A DNA stretch of 64,000 nt from Marivita sp051859345 (GTDB taxonomy: Bacteria > Pseudomonadota > Alphaproteobacteria > Rhodobacterales > Rhodobacteraceae): NCBI RefSeq assembly GCF_051859345.1, contig NZ_JBHYFV010000021.1:1-64000 (forward strand). Direction: 5' to 3'. This document shows positions 50,328 to 58,844 of the stretch, in pieces; the first letter of the stretch is position 1, and each line of letters begins with the position of its first letter. Made by a program: the position numbers and the translations under genes. A model generated the notes under the pieces. That model did not search any database. It was given only the letters and a program-made list of their open reading frames with translations, and had not been told where the DNA came from.

Positions 50328-50946
50328 CGTCGCCCCGTTTGGTGCGGGTCAGAACGCGGGTCGCCAGATCGTCGAAATCATGTGCAAGGCGGTCGCTGAT
50401 GCTGTCGAACCAGCTTAGCGCCATCGACGCGGGGATCGCCACGGCCATGCCTGCGGCGGTGGTCAGAAGCGCCTCCCAGATACCGCCCGCCAGTGCCGAT
50501 GGATCGGCACGCGCGCCACTGTCCTGAAGCGTCTGGAACGCCTCGATCATGCCCAGCACGGTGCCCAGCAGGCCGACCAGAGGCGCGATTGTGGCGATCA
50601 GATCAAGCGCGCGCAGCCCGCTGCCGGCGTCCATCAGCGCACCGCGCGCCACACGGGTGGTTTCGTCCCGTGCATCTTCGGGCGACAGGGTCTGACTGGC
50701 CTGCATCGCGGCCTTGACGACACGCGCGCGCAGACCTCTGCGCGACTGAAGCGACATCAGGGCCGACTTGCGATCCCCGTGCTGCCATTGCGCCACGGCG
50801 GTTTCCGTCGCATCGCGCCGCCACGCCCCCATCAAAGACAGCCGCCACAGCTTCCACAGGATCAGGCCAAGGGTCACAACGCTGAGCCCGGCAATGACCC
50901 AAAGCGCAGGGCCACCGGTGTTGAGAAAGGTGATGGTATCGGTCAT
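50320..50946 (-). CDS. exbB: ExbB/TolQ/MotA-family proton channel protein
   Basis: This 208-residue inner-membrane protein has three predicted helices: ALWVIAGLSVVTLGLILWKL, then the TolQ/ExbB core LDLIATIAPLVGLLGTVLGM followed by IEAFQTL, and EALLTTAAGMAVAIPASMAL. It assembles with the two ExbD proteins and TonB. It lies 31 bp downstream of the ATPase gene in the B12-riboswitch operon. Confidence 0.87.
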   Translation of the reverse strand: MTDTITFLNTGGPALWVIAGLSVVTLGLILWKLWRLSLMGAWRRDATETAVAQWQHGDRKSALMSLQSRRGLRARVVKAAMQASQTLSPEDARDETTRVARGALMDAGSGLRALDLIATIAPLVGLLGTVLGMIEAFQTLQDSGARADPSALAGGIWEALLTTAAGMAVAIPASMALSWFDSISDRLAHDFDDLATRVLTRTKRGDDA

Positions 50947-50977
50947 GAGCCGGGTCCGTTTCTATGTCTGGCGTTGG

Positions 50978-51736
50978 TCATGTCAGAACCCCGAGGGGCT
51001 GTACGACGGGTCCTTGCGGCGTGTCGAGCACCTCTGCGTGCAGGCGAAACACCTGTGCCAGACGGTCCGGTGTCAGCACCTCGCGTGGCGGGCCGTCGGC
51101 GATGATGCGTCCCGCGCCGATCATTACCAGCCGGGTGCAATAGCGGGCGGCCAGTGTCAGGTCATGCAGGGATGTCAGCACCGCGCGGCCTTCCCTGGCC
51201 AATGTCTCGAAGACCTGAAGTGTGGCGATCTGTGCCGCCGGATCCAGTCCGGCGATGGGTTCATCCGCCATCAAGAGCGGTGTGTCCTGCGCCAGCGTGC
51301 GCGCGATCAGAACTCGCGCCTGTTCGCCACCTGACAGGGCGGTGGCCAGCCTTGTGCGGAAATTCAGCAGGCCCATGCGCGTCAACGCGGCGTCCACGGC
51401 GGTCTGGTCGGCAGGGGACAGCACCATCCCCCGCGCGAGATAGGGCAGGCGGCCAAGGGCCACGACCCGCTCGACACTCATCGGCCATGCGATTTCGCGT
51501 TTTTGCGGCAACCAGGCGGCCTGCGCGGCGCGCTCTTTCGCGGGCAGCGCGGCCAGCGTGCTTGTGCCCTCATAGGGCAACAGGCCCAAAGCCCCCCGAA
51601 GGAGCGAGGTCTTGCCCGCGCCGTTGGGGCCGATCAGGCCAACACATTCGCCAGCCGCAATGCTCAGGCTGGCGCGGTCCACCACCGGGCATTCGCCCCG
51701 TCGCACGGTGAGGGTCTTGATCTGGAGGAGGGTCAT
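50978..51736 (-). CDS. btuD: FecCD-type ABC transporter ATPase (cobalamin, BtuD-like)
   Basis: This 252-residue ATPase of the iron-siderophore/B12 family has Walker A LIGPNGAGKTSLLRGALGLL, Q-loop region WLPQKREIAWPMSVERVVAL, signature ALSGGEQARVLIARTLAQDT, Walker B PLLMADEPIAGLDP and the H-loop in LTSLHDLTLAARYC. The ATG at 51736 overlaps the permease stop (ATGA). B12 specificity comes from the riboswitch upstream, not from the protein motifs. Confidence 0.85.
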   Translation of the reverse strand: MTLLQIKTLTVRRGECPVVDRASLSIAAGECVGLIGPNGAGKTSLLRGALGLLPYEGTSTLAALPAKERAAQAAWLPQKREIAWPMSVERVVALGRLPYLARGMVLSPADQTAVDAALTRMGLLNFRTRLATALSGGEQARVLIARTLAQDTPLLMADEPIAGLDPAAQIATLQVFETLAREGRAVLTSLHDLTLAARYCTRLVMIGAGRIIADGPPREVLTPDRLAQVFRLHAEVLDTPQGPVVQPLGVLT

Positions 51737-52713
51737 GCGAATTCCCTCCGGGTCTTGTAGATCAAGTGCAGGAACAGCGGCGCGCCGATCAGGGCCATCA
51801 CCACGCCCAGCTTCAGATCGCGGTCCGGCAGGACAAGCCGGGTCACGAGGTCTGCCGCCAGCACCATCGCCGCCCCGCCAAGGCTCGAGGCCCACAGCAG
51901 AGTGGAGGGGCGTCCATGGGCAAAGGGACGCAGGATATGCGGCACCACCAGCCCGACAAATCCGACCGCGCCCGCGACCGCCGTGGCCGCACCAACGGCG
52001 GCGGCGGTGCCCAGAAGCAGTTGCAGGCGCAAGCGGGACAGCGAAATGCCCATCGCCTCGGCCGCGTCTTCGCCCAAGGTCAGCGCATCAAGACCCCGCC
52101 CCAGACCGGCCAGCGCGATCCAGCCCACGACCATGATAGGCAACGCCAGCCAGACATGGCTCATCGCGCGGTTGGCGACCGAGCCCATCATCCAGAACAT
52201 GATCTCGGAGGCGGCGTAGGGGTTGGGCGACAGGTTGAGCGCCAGCGACGTGAGCGCGGCGGCAAAGGCCGATACCGCGATGCCCGCAAGAATCAGCGTC
52301 AGGGACGACCCGCGCGGACCGGCCAGAACAAGGATCAGGCCAACCGATGCTGCGGCAAAGACAAGGGCCGTCAGGGGCAGGGCCAATACAAAGGCCGCGG
52401 CAAATCCGGTTTGCAGGGCGATCACAGCCCCCAACGCAGCAGAGCCGGACACGCCAATCAAGCCGGGTTCCGCCAACGGATTGCGCAGGAACCCCTGCAT
52501 CGCAGCCCCCGCGAGGCCCAGCGACGCGCCGATCGTCGCCGCAAGCAAGGTGCGCGGCAGGCGGATTTCCTGCATCACCGTCACGAATAGCGGATCACCC
52601 TGCCCGAAAAGCGCGGCAAGACCGGCGGACACCGGGATCGCGGCATAGCCCACAAACAGCGATGCCGTGAACATCCCCGTTGTAACGACCATCAGCGCAT
52701 AAAAGAGCTTCAC
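51733..52713 (-). CDS. btuC: FecCD-type ABC transporter permease (cobalamin, BtuC-like)
   Basis: This 326-residue permease has about ten membrane segments. Family markers are IRLPRTLLAATIGASLGLAG followed by AAMQGFLRNPLAEPGLIGVSGSA, FWMMGSVANRAMSHVWLALP, and AVGFVGLVVPHILRPFAHGR near the C-terminus. The start is GTG at 52713 behind GGGAGGCAGG. It is the first gene after the cobalamin riboswitch. No periplasmic binding protein (BtuF) or receptor (BtuB) is encoded in the operon. Confidence 0.87.
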   Translation of the reverse strand: MKLFYALMVVTTGMFTASLFVGYAAIPVSAGLAALFGQGDPLFVTVMQEIRLPRTLLAATIGASLGLAGAAMQGFLRNPLAEPGLIGVSGSAALGAVIALQTGFAAAFVLALPLTALVFAAASVGLILVLAGPRGSSLTLILAGIAVSAFAAALTSLALNLSPNPYAASEIMFWMMGSVANRAMSHVWLALPIMVVGWIALAGLGRGLDALTLGEDAAEAMGISLSRLRLQLLLGTAAAVGAATAVAGAVGFVGLVVPHILRPFAHGRPSTLLWASSLGGAAMVLAADLVTRLVLPDRDLKLGVVMALIGAPLFLHLIYKTRREFA

Positions 52714-52829
52714 CGCCCTGCCTCCCGCGCATCAAACATGTCATGCCGTGTGGGGTGTCCCCACAAGACGGTGAATGCCACCACACCGGAGTACCGTCAC
52801 ATCCCGCGCACCCCGCGCGAGTGTAGGGT

Positions 52830-52987
52830 GATCTGTCACGGCAGGTCTCCTGACTTGCGGGTCTTCGCGTGGTTCGGGCCTTCCCGGTTTCCCAGTGGCA
52901 TATGCCGAACACGCTCGCCGCTTACAGTTGCGGGGGCAGTCGTGGTGTTGCACCACGTTCCCTTTTCACCGGGGGTTGCCCGGACCA
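52830..52987 (-). ncRNA. Cobalamin (adenosylcobalamin) riboswitch
   Basis: On the minus strand the segment reads GGTGAAAAGGGAACGTGGTG near its 5' end, then CCCCCGCAACTGTAAGCGG, GCCACTGGGAAACCGGGAAG, and the B12 box AGTCAGGAGACCTGCCGTG (complement of 52837-52855). All core cobalamin-riboswitch elements are in order. It lies 120 bp upstream of btuC. It should repress the whole btuC-D-exbBDD-tonB operon when B12 is plentiful. Confidence 0.95.
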
Positions 52988-53039
52988 TGACAAAATCGGC
53001 CTACAACCCGGCTGATCGCATTGCAAGCATTGCCGATGA

Positions 53040-53065
53040 TGGGATGCACATGGGAAACTATGGGA
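53040..53065 (+). promoter_or_regulatory. Triple TGGGA repeat (possible MraZ-type box)
   Basis: TGGGA starts at 53040, 53051 and 53061 (11- and 10-bp spacing). MraZ binds direct TGGGN repeats with 10-bp period. The position, 600 bp before mraZ and just upstream of the B12 riboswitch on the other strand, makes the target uncertain. A perfect hairpin CGAATCAA-ACGG-TTGATTCG follows at 53094-53113. The stretch 52988-53359 holds no supported gene. Confidence 0.35.
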
Positions 53066-53359
53066 CGGGTTCGGAGCCCGAAGCTGGCAAACACGAATCA
53101 AACGGTTGATTCGCCCCGGAAATGGGCGTGAATCGAGGGTTTTTGCAGAAATCGCAGGTGGAGTTTTGTTGCGGTTGATGGATGTTCTTGGTTTGTTTGT
53201 TGCGGCTGTGGGAAATTGTGGGCAATTCTTTTTCGCACCCTTTGTGTCTATATCTTGTGTGTGTTTGCTGAGATTGGCGCTTATTTGCGAAAATTGGACC
53301 CATTTGACCACAAGGGGCTGTGTGGATCAGCCCTCTGAATCAGCATGTTGTGCCAGTTT

Positions 53360-53403
53360 CCCATAAAAAACAGTTGCGACCCATGCTTTCCCATGGCATC
53401 CCT
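53360..53403 (-). promoter_or_regulatory. Phased CCCA repeats upstream of mraZ, likely MraZ operator
   Basis: CCCA starts at 53360, 53380 and 53390, with CCCT at 53400, all on a 10-bp register (TGGG on the minus strand). MraZ from E. coli represses the dcw operon through three TGGGN repeats spaced 10 bp. Here the array lies about 270 bp upstream of mraZ, near the expected start of the long leader. TTGCGA (53374-53379) and TAATGC (53403-53408) flank it as poor promoter hexamers. Confidence 0.5.
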
Positions 53404-53640
53404 AATGCACGAGATGAGAGCAGGAACAGCAAACGAGGCGACACAGACCTCGACGCGGTATCCAAACAATAAAAAAAGCAGGTTTCATACAGGCACCCGC
53501 TTTCATCGAACGACAGAGATCCGGCGCGCGGGCGAGCAGACATCCCCCCAGGTGGCGCGCGCAGTCGGACTTTCCCGGAGACGGGACACGGGCGGCGGGT
53601 TGATCAGTGGCAGCAGATCAACCCGCCGTTTCCGTTTCCA
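53404..53640 (+). ncRNA. UpsM-like leader RNA of the dcw cluster
   Basis: In Rhodobacter sphaeroides the dcw mRNA begins with an extended leader that yields the abundant sRNA UpsM by termination before mraZ. Here the 270-bp region before mraZ has the same architecture. It contains a hairpin AAAGC...GCTTT (about 53475-53504) and a very strong terminator at 53593-53628. The 5' end is a guess from the operator position, and homology is by position and architecture, not alignment. Confidence 0.5.
53593..53640 (+). terminator. Strong terminator-like hairpin in the mraZ leader
   Basis: CGGCGGGTTGATC (53593-53605) and GATCAACCCGCCG (53616-53628) form a perfect 13-bp stem with a 10-nt loop, followed by TTTCCGTTTCC. 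It precedes mraZ by about 45 bp, inside the transcript of the dcw cluster, so it would produce a short abundant leader RNA with read-through into mraZ. Confidence 0.8.
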
Positions 53641-53673
53641 GGGACCAAAGGATGTGAAAGGACCGTTCGGACA

Positions 53674-54183
53674 GTGGGCCGTAAACTGAGGTTCAGAGGC
53701 GAAAGTCATCACAAGGTTGATGGCAAGGGCAGGGTGTCTATCCCGGCCTCGTTTCGTCGTGTACTTGAGGCGGGCGATCCGAACTATACAGACGGTCTCA
53801 ATCCCGAACTGATCATCGTCTACGGCGACAAGCGCCGCAAATATCTTGAATGTTATACGGTCGAAGCCATCGAAGAGGTGGATGAAAAGATCGAGGCGCT
53901 CCCGCGTGGGTCGGTTGAGCGCAAGATGCTGCAACGTCTGTTCAACGGGCAATCCCATGCGACCAATGTCGACGAGACCGGGCGTCTTGTGCTGCCGGCC
54001 AAGCTTCGTCAGAAGATCGGGCTGTCGGCAGAGGCGTTCTTTATCGGCGCCGGTGACACGTTCCAGATCTGGGACCCCGAAACATTCGAGGCCGAAGAGC
54101 AATCCGCAACCGATGAATGGCTGGATGAGCTGCCCGATGATGTTGATCCGCTTATCTTCCTGGACCAGCAGCCGGGGGGCTGA
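53674..54183 (+). CDS. mraZ: Transcriptional regulator MraZ
   Basis: This 169-residue protein has two SpoVT/AbrB-like MraZ repeats: KVDGKGRVSIPASFRRVLEA (first DxxGRxxIPxxxR) and NVDETGRLVLPAKLRQKIGL (second). It binds DNA and represses the dcw operon. The start is GTG at 53674 (MGRKLRFRGES) with AAAGGA 10 bases upstream. It is the first gene of the dcw cluster and 3 bp before rsmH. Confidence 0.92.
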   Translation: MGRKLRFRGESHHKVDGKGRVSIPASFRRVLEAGDPNYTDGLNPELIIVYGDKRRKYLECYTVEAIEEVDEKIEALPRGSVERKMLQRLFNGQSHATNVDETGRLVLPAKLRQKIGLSAEAFFIGAGDTFQIWDPETFEAEEQSATDEWLDELPDDVDPLIFLDQQPGG

Positions 54184-54186
54184 GTC

Positions 54187-55179
54187 ATGTCTGCTGCCGC
54201 TGCCACACCTTCCAACGATCCGCACATTCCCGTTCTTCTTGCTCCGCTCCTGCGGGCGGTTGCGCCGGTCTCGGGGGTGTGGATTGATGGCACCTTCGGC
54301 GCGGGTGGCTATGCGCGCGGGTTGATCGAAGCGGGTGCGGACACTGTCATCGGGATCGACCGTGATCCGCTTGCGCACGAGATGGCGGCGGCATGGCTGG
54401 GTGATTTCGACGGGTGCATCGTACTGCATCAGGCAAATTTCGCCGAGATGGACCAGATCGCGTCAGATGTGGACGGGGTTGTCTTGGACCTTGGCGTGTC
54501 GTCGATGCAGCTTGATTTGGCGGAACGCGGGTTTTCGTTCATGCGCGATGGCCCCTTGGACATGCGCATGGGGCAAGACGGGCCGTCGGCGGCGGATATC
54601 GTGAACAGCGCGGACGAGTTCGACATTGCCGACATTCTTTATACTTACGGCGAAGAGCGCGCATCGCGGCGGATTGCCAAGGCGATTGTGGCGGCGCGCA
54701 AGGTGGCACCGATCACGCGGACTCTGGAACTGACCAGGATTGTGGAATCCTGCCTGCCGCGCCCCAAGCCGAACCAGTCGCACCCGACCACGCGCAGCTT
54801 TCAGGCGTTGCGGATCGCGGTGAATGACGAATACGGCGCTCTGATGCAGGGGTTGATGGCAGCCGAACGCGCGTTGAAGCCGGGCGGTTTGCTGGCGGTG
54901 GTCAGCTTTCATTCGGTCGAGGATCGAATGGTCAAACGCTTCATCCAGGCCCGCGCAGGCCAGACCGGGCGCGCCAACCGCTATGCGCCGGAACTGGAAA
55001 CCATCACCCCGGCCTTTGACATCGTGACCCGCAAGGCGGTTGGCCCGGATGATGACGAACGTGACGTCAATCCGCGTGCGCGGTCGGCCAAGCTGCGGGT
55101 GGCGCGACGCACCGATGCCCCGGCGGGCGAAATCGACGCGGGTCAGATTGCCTTACCTCAATTGAAGGATAACCGTTGA
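54187..55179 (+). CDS. rsmH: 16S rRNA (cytosine1402-N4)-methyltransferase
   Basis: This 330-residue RsmH (MraW) has HIPVLLAPLLRAVAPVSGVW, the SAM site DGTFGAGGYARGLIEAGAD, VLDLGVSSMQLDLAERGFSF with MRMGQDG, and VVSFHSVEDRMVKRFIQARA. It N4-methylates C1402 of 16S rRNA. Its TGA overlaps the ftsL ATG (TGATG). Confidence 0.95.
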   Translation: MSAAAATPSNDPHIPVLLAPLLRAVAPVSGVWIDGTFGAGGYARGLIEAGADTVIGIDRDPLAHEMAAAWLGDFDGCIVLHQANFAEMDQIASDVDGVVLDLGVSSMQLDLAERGFSFMRDGPLDMRMGQDGPSAADIVNSADEFDIADILYTYGEERASRRIAKAIVAARKVAPITRTLELTRIVESCLPRPKPNQSHPTTRSFQALRIAVNDEYGALMQGLMAAERALKPGGLLAVVSFHSVEDRMVKRFIQARAGQTGRANRYAPELETITPAFDIVTRKAVGPDDDERDVNPRARSAKLRVARRTDAPAGEIDAGQIALPQLKDNR

Positions 55180-55532
55180 TGCGGTCTCTGCTTTATGTCC
55201 TGACATTTCTGACCGTCATCGCGGCGGCGTTCTGGGCCTATCATGAGAATTATGAAACGCAGGCTGCGCTGGGCGAGGCGCAATCCCTGCGCGGCGATAT
55301 CGGTGAGGCCCGCGCCCGCCTGAGCGTGCTGAAGGCGGAATGGGCCTATCTGAACCGGCCCGACCGGTTGCGCGATCTGGCGGAAATCAATTTCGAACGT
55401 CTGGGCCTGATGCCGCTGGAGCCGGACCAGTTCGGGCGGGTCGACCAGATCGCCTATCCGCAACCGCCTGAGTTGCCGATCACGGATTCGGTCGAGATTT
55501 CCAGTGCCGGTGCGAAGGAGCAAGAGCCATGA
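55179..55532 (+). CDS. ftsL: Cell division protein FtsL
   Basis: This 117-residue bitopic protein has one membrane helix at the N-terminus (LLYVLTFLTVIAAAFWAYHE) and a periplasmic coiled coil (LGEAQSLRGDIGEARARLSV). The C-terminal LNRPDRLRDLAEINFERLGL matches alphaproteobacterial FtsL. It works in the divisome with FtsB and FtsQ. The ATG at 55179 overlaps rsmH; ftsI overlaps by 4 bp. Confidence 0.87.
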   Translation: MRSLLYVLTFLTVIAAAFWAYHENYETQAALGEAQSLRGDIGEARARLSVLKAEWAYLNRPDRLRDLAEINFERLGLMPLEPDQFGRVDQIAYPQPPELPITDSVEISSAGAKEQEP

Positions 55533-57316
55533 TCCGCACACCGCTGCGTCCTTTGGCGCGAATCCTCGATGCGCGGCGCAAAGGGGAAAACCCCGACGCC
55601 ATCGAACGTGAAAACCTGCGAATCCGTCACGAACAGATGCGCGACAAGGCCAGATCGCGCGCTGAAGGGCGGCTTTTGATGATGGCGGTCATGTTCTTCT
55701 GCGCCTTTGGTGTGGTTGGCGCACGGATGGGAACCCTGGCTGCGTCCGAACCCGAAGAGCCGCGCGCGCAAGCCACAGGGGCGTCGATCATCGCCAGCCG
55801 GGCCGACATCGTGGACCGGCAGGGACGCATCCTTGCCACCAACATGGAGACGTTTTCGCTTTATGCGCATCCGCAGCAGATGGTGGATCCGATCCGCACC
55901 GCGCAGGAATTGGTCAAGATATTTCCAGAGCTTAGCGAAGAACGTTTGCGCAAAGACTTCACCGGCAAGCGCAAGTTCATGTGGGTGCGCAAGAAACTGA
56001 GCCCCGAGCAGAAGCAGAGTGTCCATGACATCGGCGAACCGGGCCTGTTGTTCGGCCCGCGCGAGATGCGGCTTTATCCCAACGGGGCTTTGGCATCGCA
56101 TGTTCTAGGCGGCGCCAGTTTCGGGCGCGAAGGGGTGCATTCCGCCGAAGTGATCGGCACGGCGGGAATCGAGAAATTCTTTGACGAGCAATTGCGTGAT
56201 CCAGCCCGAGAAGGTGCGCCGCTTGAACTGTCGCTCGACCTGACCATTCAGGCCGCAACCGAGCGTGTGCTTCTGGGTGGCATGAAGCTGATGAATGCCA
56301 AAGGGGCCGCAAGCGTCCTGATGAACATACACACAGGTGAGGTGATCGCGATTGCCTCGTTGCCGGATTTCGATCCCAACGACCGCCCGCGACCGCTTCT
56401 TGAAGGTGAGGCGTCCGACAGTCCGCTGTTCAACCGCGCGGTGCAGGGGGTGTACGAACTGGGGTCCACCTTCAAGATTTTCGCGACATCCCAAGCGCTT
56501 GAGCTGGGTTTGGTCAATCCGGAAACAGTGATCGACACGACGGGTCCAATGAAGGTGGGCGGGTTCAAGATCGGTGAATTCGGCAACAAGAACTATGGCC
56601 CGCTGTCGGTGTCGGACATCATCGTCAAAAGCTCGAACCGGGGCACCGGGCGGATTGCGCTGGCCATCGGTCCCAGGCGGCAGCAGGAATTTCTGGGCAG
56701 TCTGGGTTTTTTCGAACCCACCCCGCTTGAGATTGTCGAGGCGGAAGGTGGCAAGCCGCTCTTGCCCAAGCGCTGGACAGACCTGTCAAGCGTGACGATC
56801 TCGTATGGGCACGGGCTGAGCTCTAGCCCGCTGCACCTTGCGGTGGGCTATGCCGCCATTGCAAATGGCGGTTTCAAGGTTGCGCCGACGCTTCTCAAGC
56901 AGGAGGGACCAAGATTCGGGCCCCGCGTGATGTCCGAGCAGACCTCGCGCCAATCGCTTGATATGTTGCGCAAAGTCGTGACCGAGGGCACCGCCAGCTT
57001 TGGCGAAGTGCCGGGGTATTTCGTTGGTGGCAAGACCGGGACGGCAGACAAACCCAAGGCGCGCGGCGGCGGCTATTACAAGGACAAGGTGATCAACACC
57101 TTTGCCTCGGTCTTTCCGACCAACAATCCCAAATATGTGCTGATCGTGACGCTGGATGAACCGGTGGAAACCAGTGGCACCAAGCCGCGTCGCACCGCAG
57201 GTTGGACCGCCGTGCCTGTCGCAGCCGAGATGATCCGCCGCGTCGCGCCTCTTCTGGGCTTGCGTCCCGAGGTGGAAACACGGCATTTGACGGGCATCAT
57301 CAACACCTCGAACTGA
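55529..57316 (+). CDS. ftsI: Penicillin-binding protein 3 / FtsI, septal peptidoglycan transpeptidase
   Basis: This 595-residue class B PBP has an N-terminal cytoplasmic tail, a membrane helix (LLMMAVMFFCAFGVVGARMG) and a PBP dimer domain (IVDRQGRILATNMETFSLYA). The transpeptidase has the active-site SxxK in YELGSTFKIFATSQ (about residue 310), SxN in IVKSSNRGTG and KTGT in FVGGKTGTADK. It cross-links septal murein. murE follows after 43 bp. Confidence 0.94.
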   Translation: MIRTPLRPLARILDARRKGENPDAIERENLRIRHEQMRDKARSRAEGRLLMMAVMFFCAFGVVGARMGTLAASEPEEPRAQATGASIIASRADIVDRQGRILATNMETFSLYAHPQQMVDPIRTAQELVKIFPELSEERLRKDFTGKRKFMWVRKKLSPEQKQSVHDIGEPGLLFGPREMRLYPNGALASHVLGGASFGREGVHSAEVIGTAGIEKFFDEQLRDPAREGAPLELSLDLTIQAATERVLLGGMKLMNAKGAASVLMNIHTGEVIAIASLPDFDPNDRPRPLLEGEASDSPLFNRAVQGVYELGSTFKIFATSQALELGLVNPETVIDTTGPMKVGGFKIGEFGNKNYGPLSVSDIIVKSSNRGTGRIALAIGPRRQQEFLGSLGFFEPTPLEIVEAEGGKPLLPKRWTDLSSVTISYGHGLSSSPLHLAVGYAAIANGGFKVAPTLLKQEGPRFGPRVMSEQTSRQSLDMLRKVVTEGTASFGEVPGYFVGGKTGTADKPKARGGGYYKDKVINTFASVFPTNNPKYVLIVTLDEPVETSGTKPRRTAGWTAVPVAAEMIRRVAPLLGLRPEVETRHLTGIINTSN

Positions 57317-57359
57317 GGGCATCTGCCCTGAGCGAGGCATAAGAAACAGGGGGTGCGTC

Positions 57360-58844
57360 ATGGGGGCAGACGCCAAAAGCCTGACCGATCTGGGTCTGAC
57401 GGCGCGCGGCGGTGCCGAGGCGTTTATCACCGGTCTGGCCGTCGACAGCCGGGATGTCAAAGAGGGCTACCTTTTTGCGGCCTTGCCCGGCACGCGGATG
57501 CATGGCGCGGAGTTTATCCAATATGCCCTGCGCATGGGCGCAGTCGCGATCCTGACGGATGTCGAGGGTGCGGACATCGCCAAAGACGAACTAGCCGCGT
57601 CAACCGCAGCCGTTGTGATTGCCGCTGATCCGCGTCAGACGCTGGCCTTTACCGCCGCGCTTTGGTTCGGCAAGCAGCCCGACATCATGGTCGCCGTGAC
57701 CGGGACCAATGGCAAGACCAGCGTGGCCAGCTTTGTGCGGCGCATCTGGCAGCTTTTGGGCCATCCTGCGGTCAATCTGGGCACCACCGGAGTCGAGGGC
57801 GATTGGCAGGCTCCGCTGGCGCATACAACGCCGGAACCCATCACATTGCATCGCGCGTTGGCGGGCGCGGTCGAGGCCGGGATCGACCATGCCGCAATGG
57901 AGGCATCCTCGCACGGATTGGCGCAGCGGCGTCTGGACGGAGTGAACCTGCGGGCTGCGGGATTCACGAATTTTACTCAGGATCATCTGGATTACCACGA
58001 CAGCTTCGAAGCCTATTTTGACGCAAAGGCGGGGCTGTTTGCCCGCGTGCTGCCCGAAGACGCCATTGCGGTGATCAACATAGATGACGCGCGCGGGATC
58101 GACATGCTGTCCATCGCTCGGGCGCGCGGACAAGAGGTCATGACCGTCGGTCGCGACGATGGGGCGGACATGATTCTGCTTGGGCAACGTTTTGATGCCA
58201 CAGGTCAGGATGTGCGGATCAAGTTTGGCGGTGAGACGTTTCAGAGCCGCCTCAACCTTGTCGGCGGGTTTCAGGCCGAGAACGTGATGATTGCAGCCGG
58301 TCTGGTGATCGCCAGCGGCGCGGCCCCGGATCGGGTGTTCGCGGTGTTGCCAGAGCTGGAAACCGTGCGCGGCCGGATGCAATTGGCCGCGACACGCAGC
58401 AACGGGGCGGCGGTCTATGTCGATTACGCCCATACGCCGGATGCCGTGGCGACCGCCTGCCGGGCAATCCGTCCGCATGTGATGGGGCGGCTGGTGGCGA
58501 TCATCGGCGCGGGTGGTGACCGCGATCCGGGCAAACGGCCGTTGATGGGGGCTGCTGCGGCGGAGTTTGCCGATCAGGTGATTGTGACCGACGACAATCC
58601 CCGGACCGAAGACGCCGCGTCGATCCGGGCTGCCGTTCTCGAAGGTGCGCCCGAAGCGACCGAGGTGGGCGACCGGGCCGAAGCGATCCTGCGTGGGGTC
58701 GATGCGGTTGGGCCCGGCGATGCGCTTTTGATCTGCGGAAAGGGACACGAGACCGGACAGATCGTGGGAACAACGATCTATCCGTTCGACGATACGGAAC
58801 AGGCCAGCGTTGCGGTGGCGGCTTTGGACGGGAAACTGGCATGA
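57360..58844 (+). CDS. murE: UDP-MurNAc-L-Ala-D-Glu:meso-DAP ligase
   Basis: This 494-residue Mur ligase has the ATP site MVAVTGTNGKTSVASFVRRI, the central FTNFTQDHLDYHDSFEAYFD motif and a C-terminal domain with IVTDDNPRTEDAASIRAAV. The DNPR motif indicates meso-diaminopimelate as the added residue. It acts in cytoplasmic peptidoglycan precursor synthesis. GGGGGTG lies before the ATG at 57360. Its stop overlaps the murF start (ATGA). Confidence 0.95.
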   Translation: MGADAKSLTDLGLTARGGAEAFITGLAVDSRDVKEGYLFAALPGTRMHGAEFIQYALRMGAVAILTDVEGADIAKDELAASTAAVVIAADPRQTLAFTAALWFGKQPDIMVAVTGTNGKTSVASFVRRIWQLLGHPAVNLGTTGVEGDWQAPLAHTTPEPITLHRALAGAVEAGIDHAAMEASSHGLAQRRLDGVNLRAAGFTNFTQDHLDYHDSFEAYFDAKAGLFARVLPEDAIAVINIDDARGIDMLSIARARGQEVMTVGRDDGADMILLGQRFDATGQDVRIKFGGETFQSRLNLVGGFQAENVMIAAGLVIASGAAPDRVFAVLPELETVRGRMQLAATRSNGAAVYVDYAHTPDAVATACRAIRPHVMGRLVAIIGAGGDRDPGKRPLMGAAAAEFADQVIVTDDNPRTEDAASIRAAVLEGAPEATEVGDRAEAILRGVDAVGPGDALLICGKGHETGQIVGTTIYPFDDTEQASVAVAALDGKLA

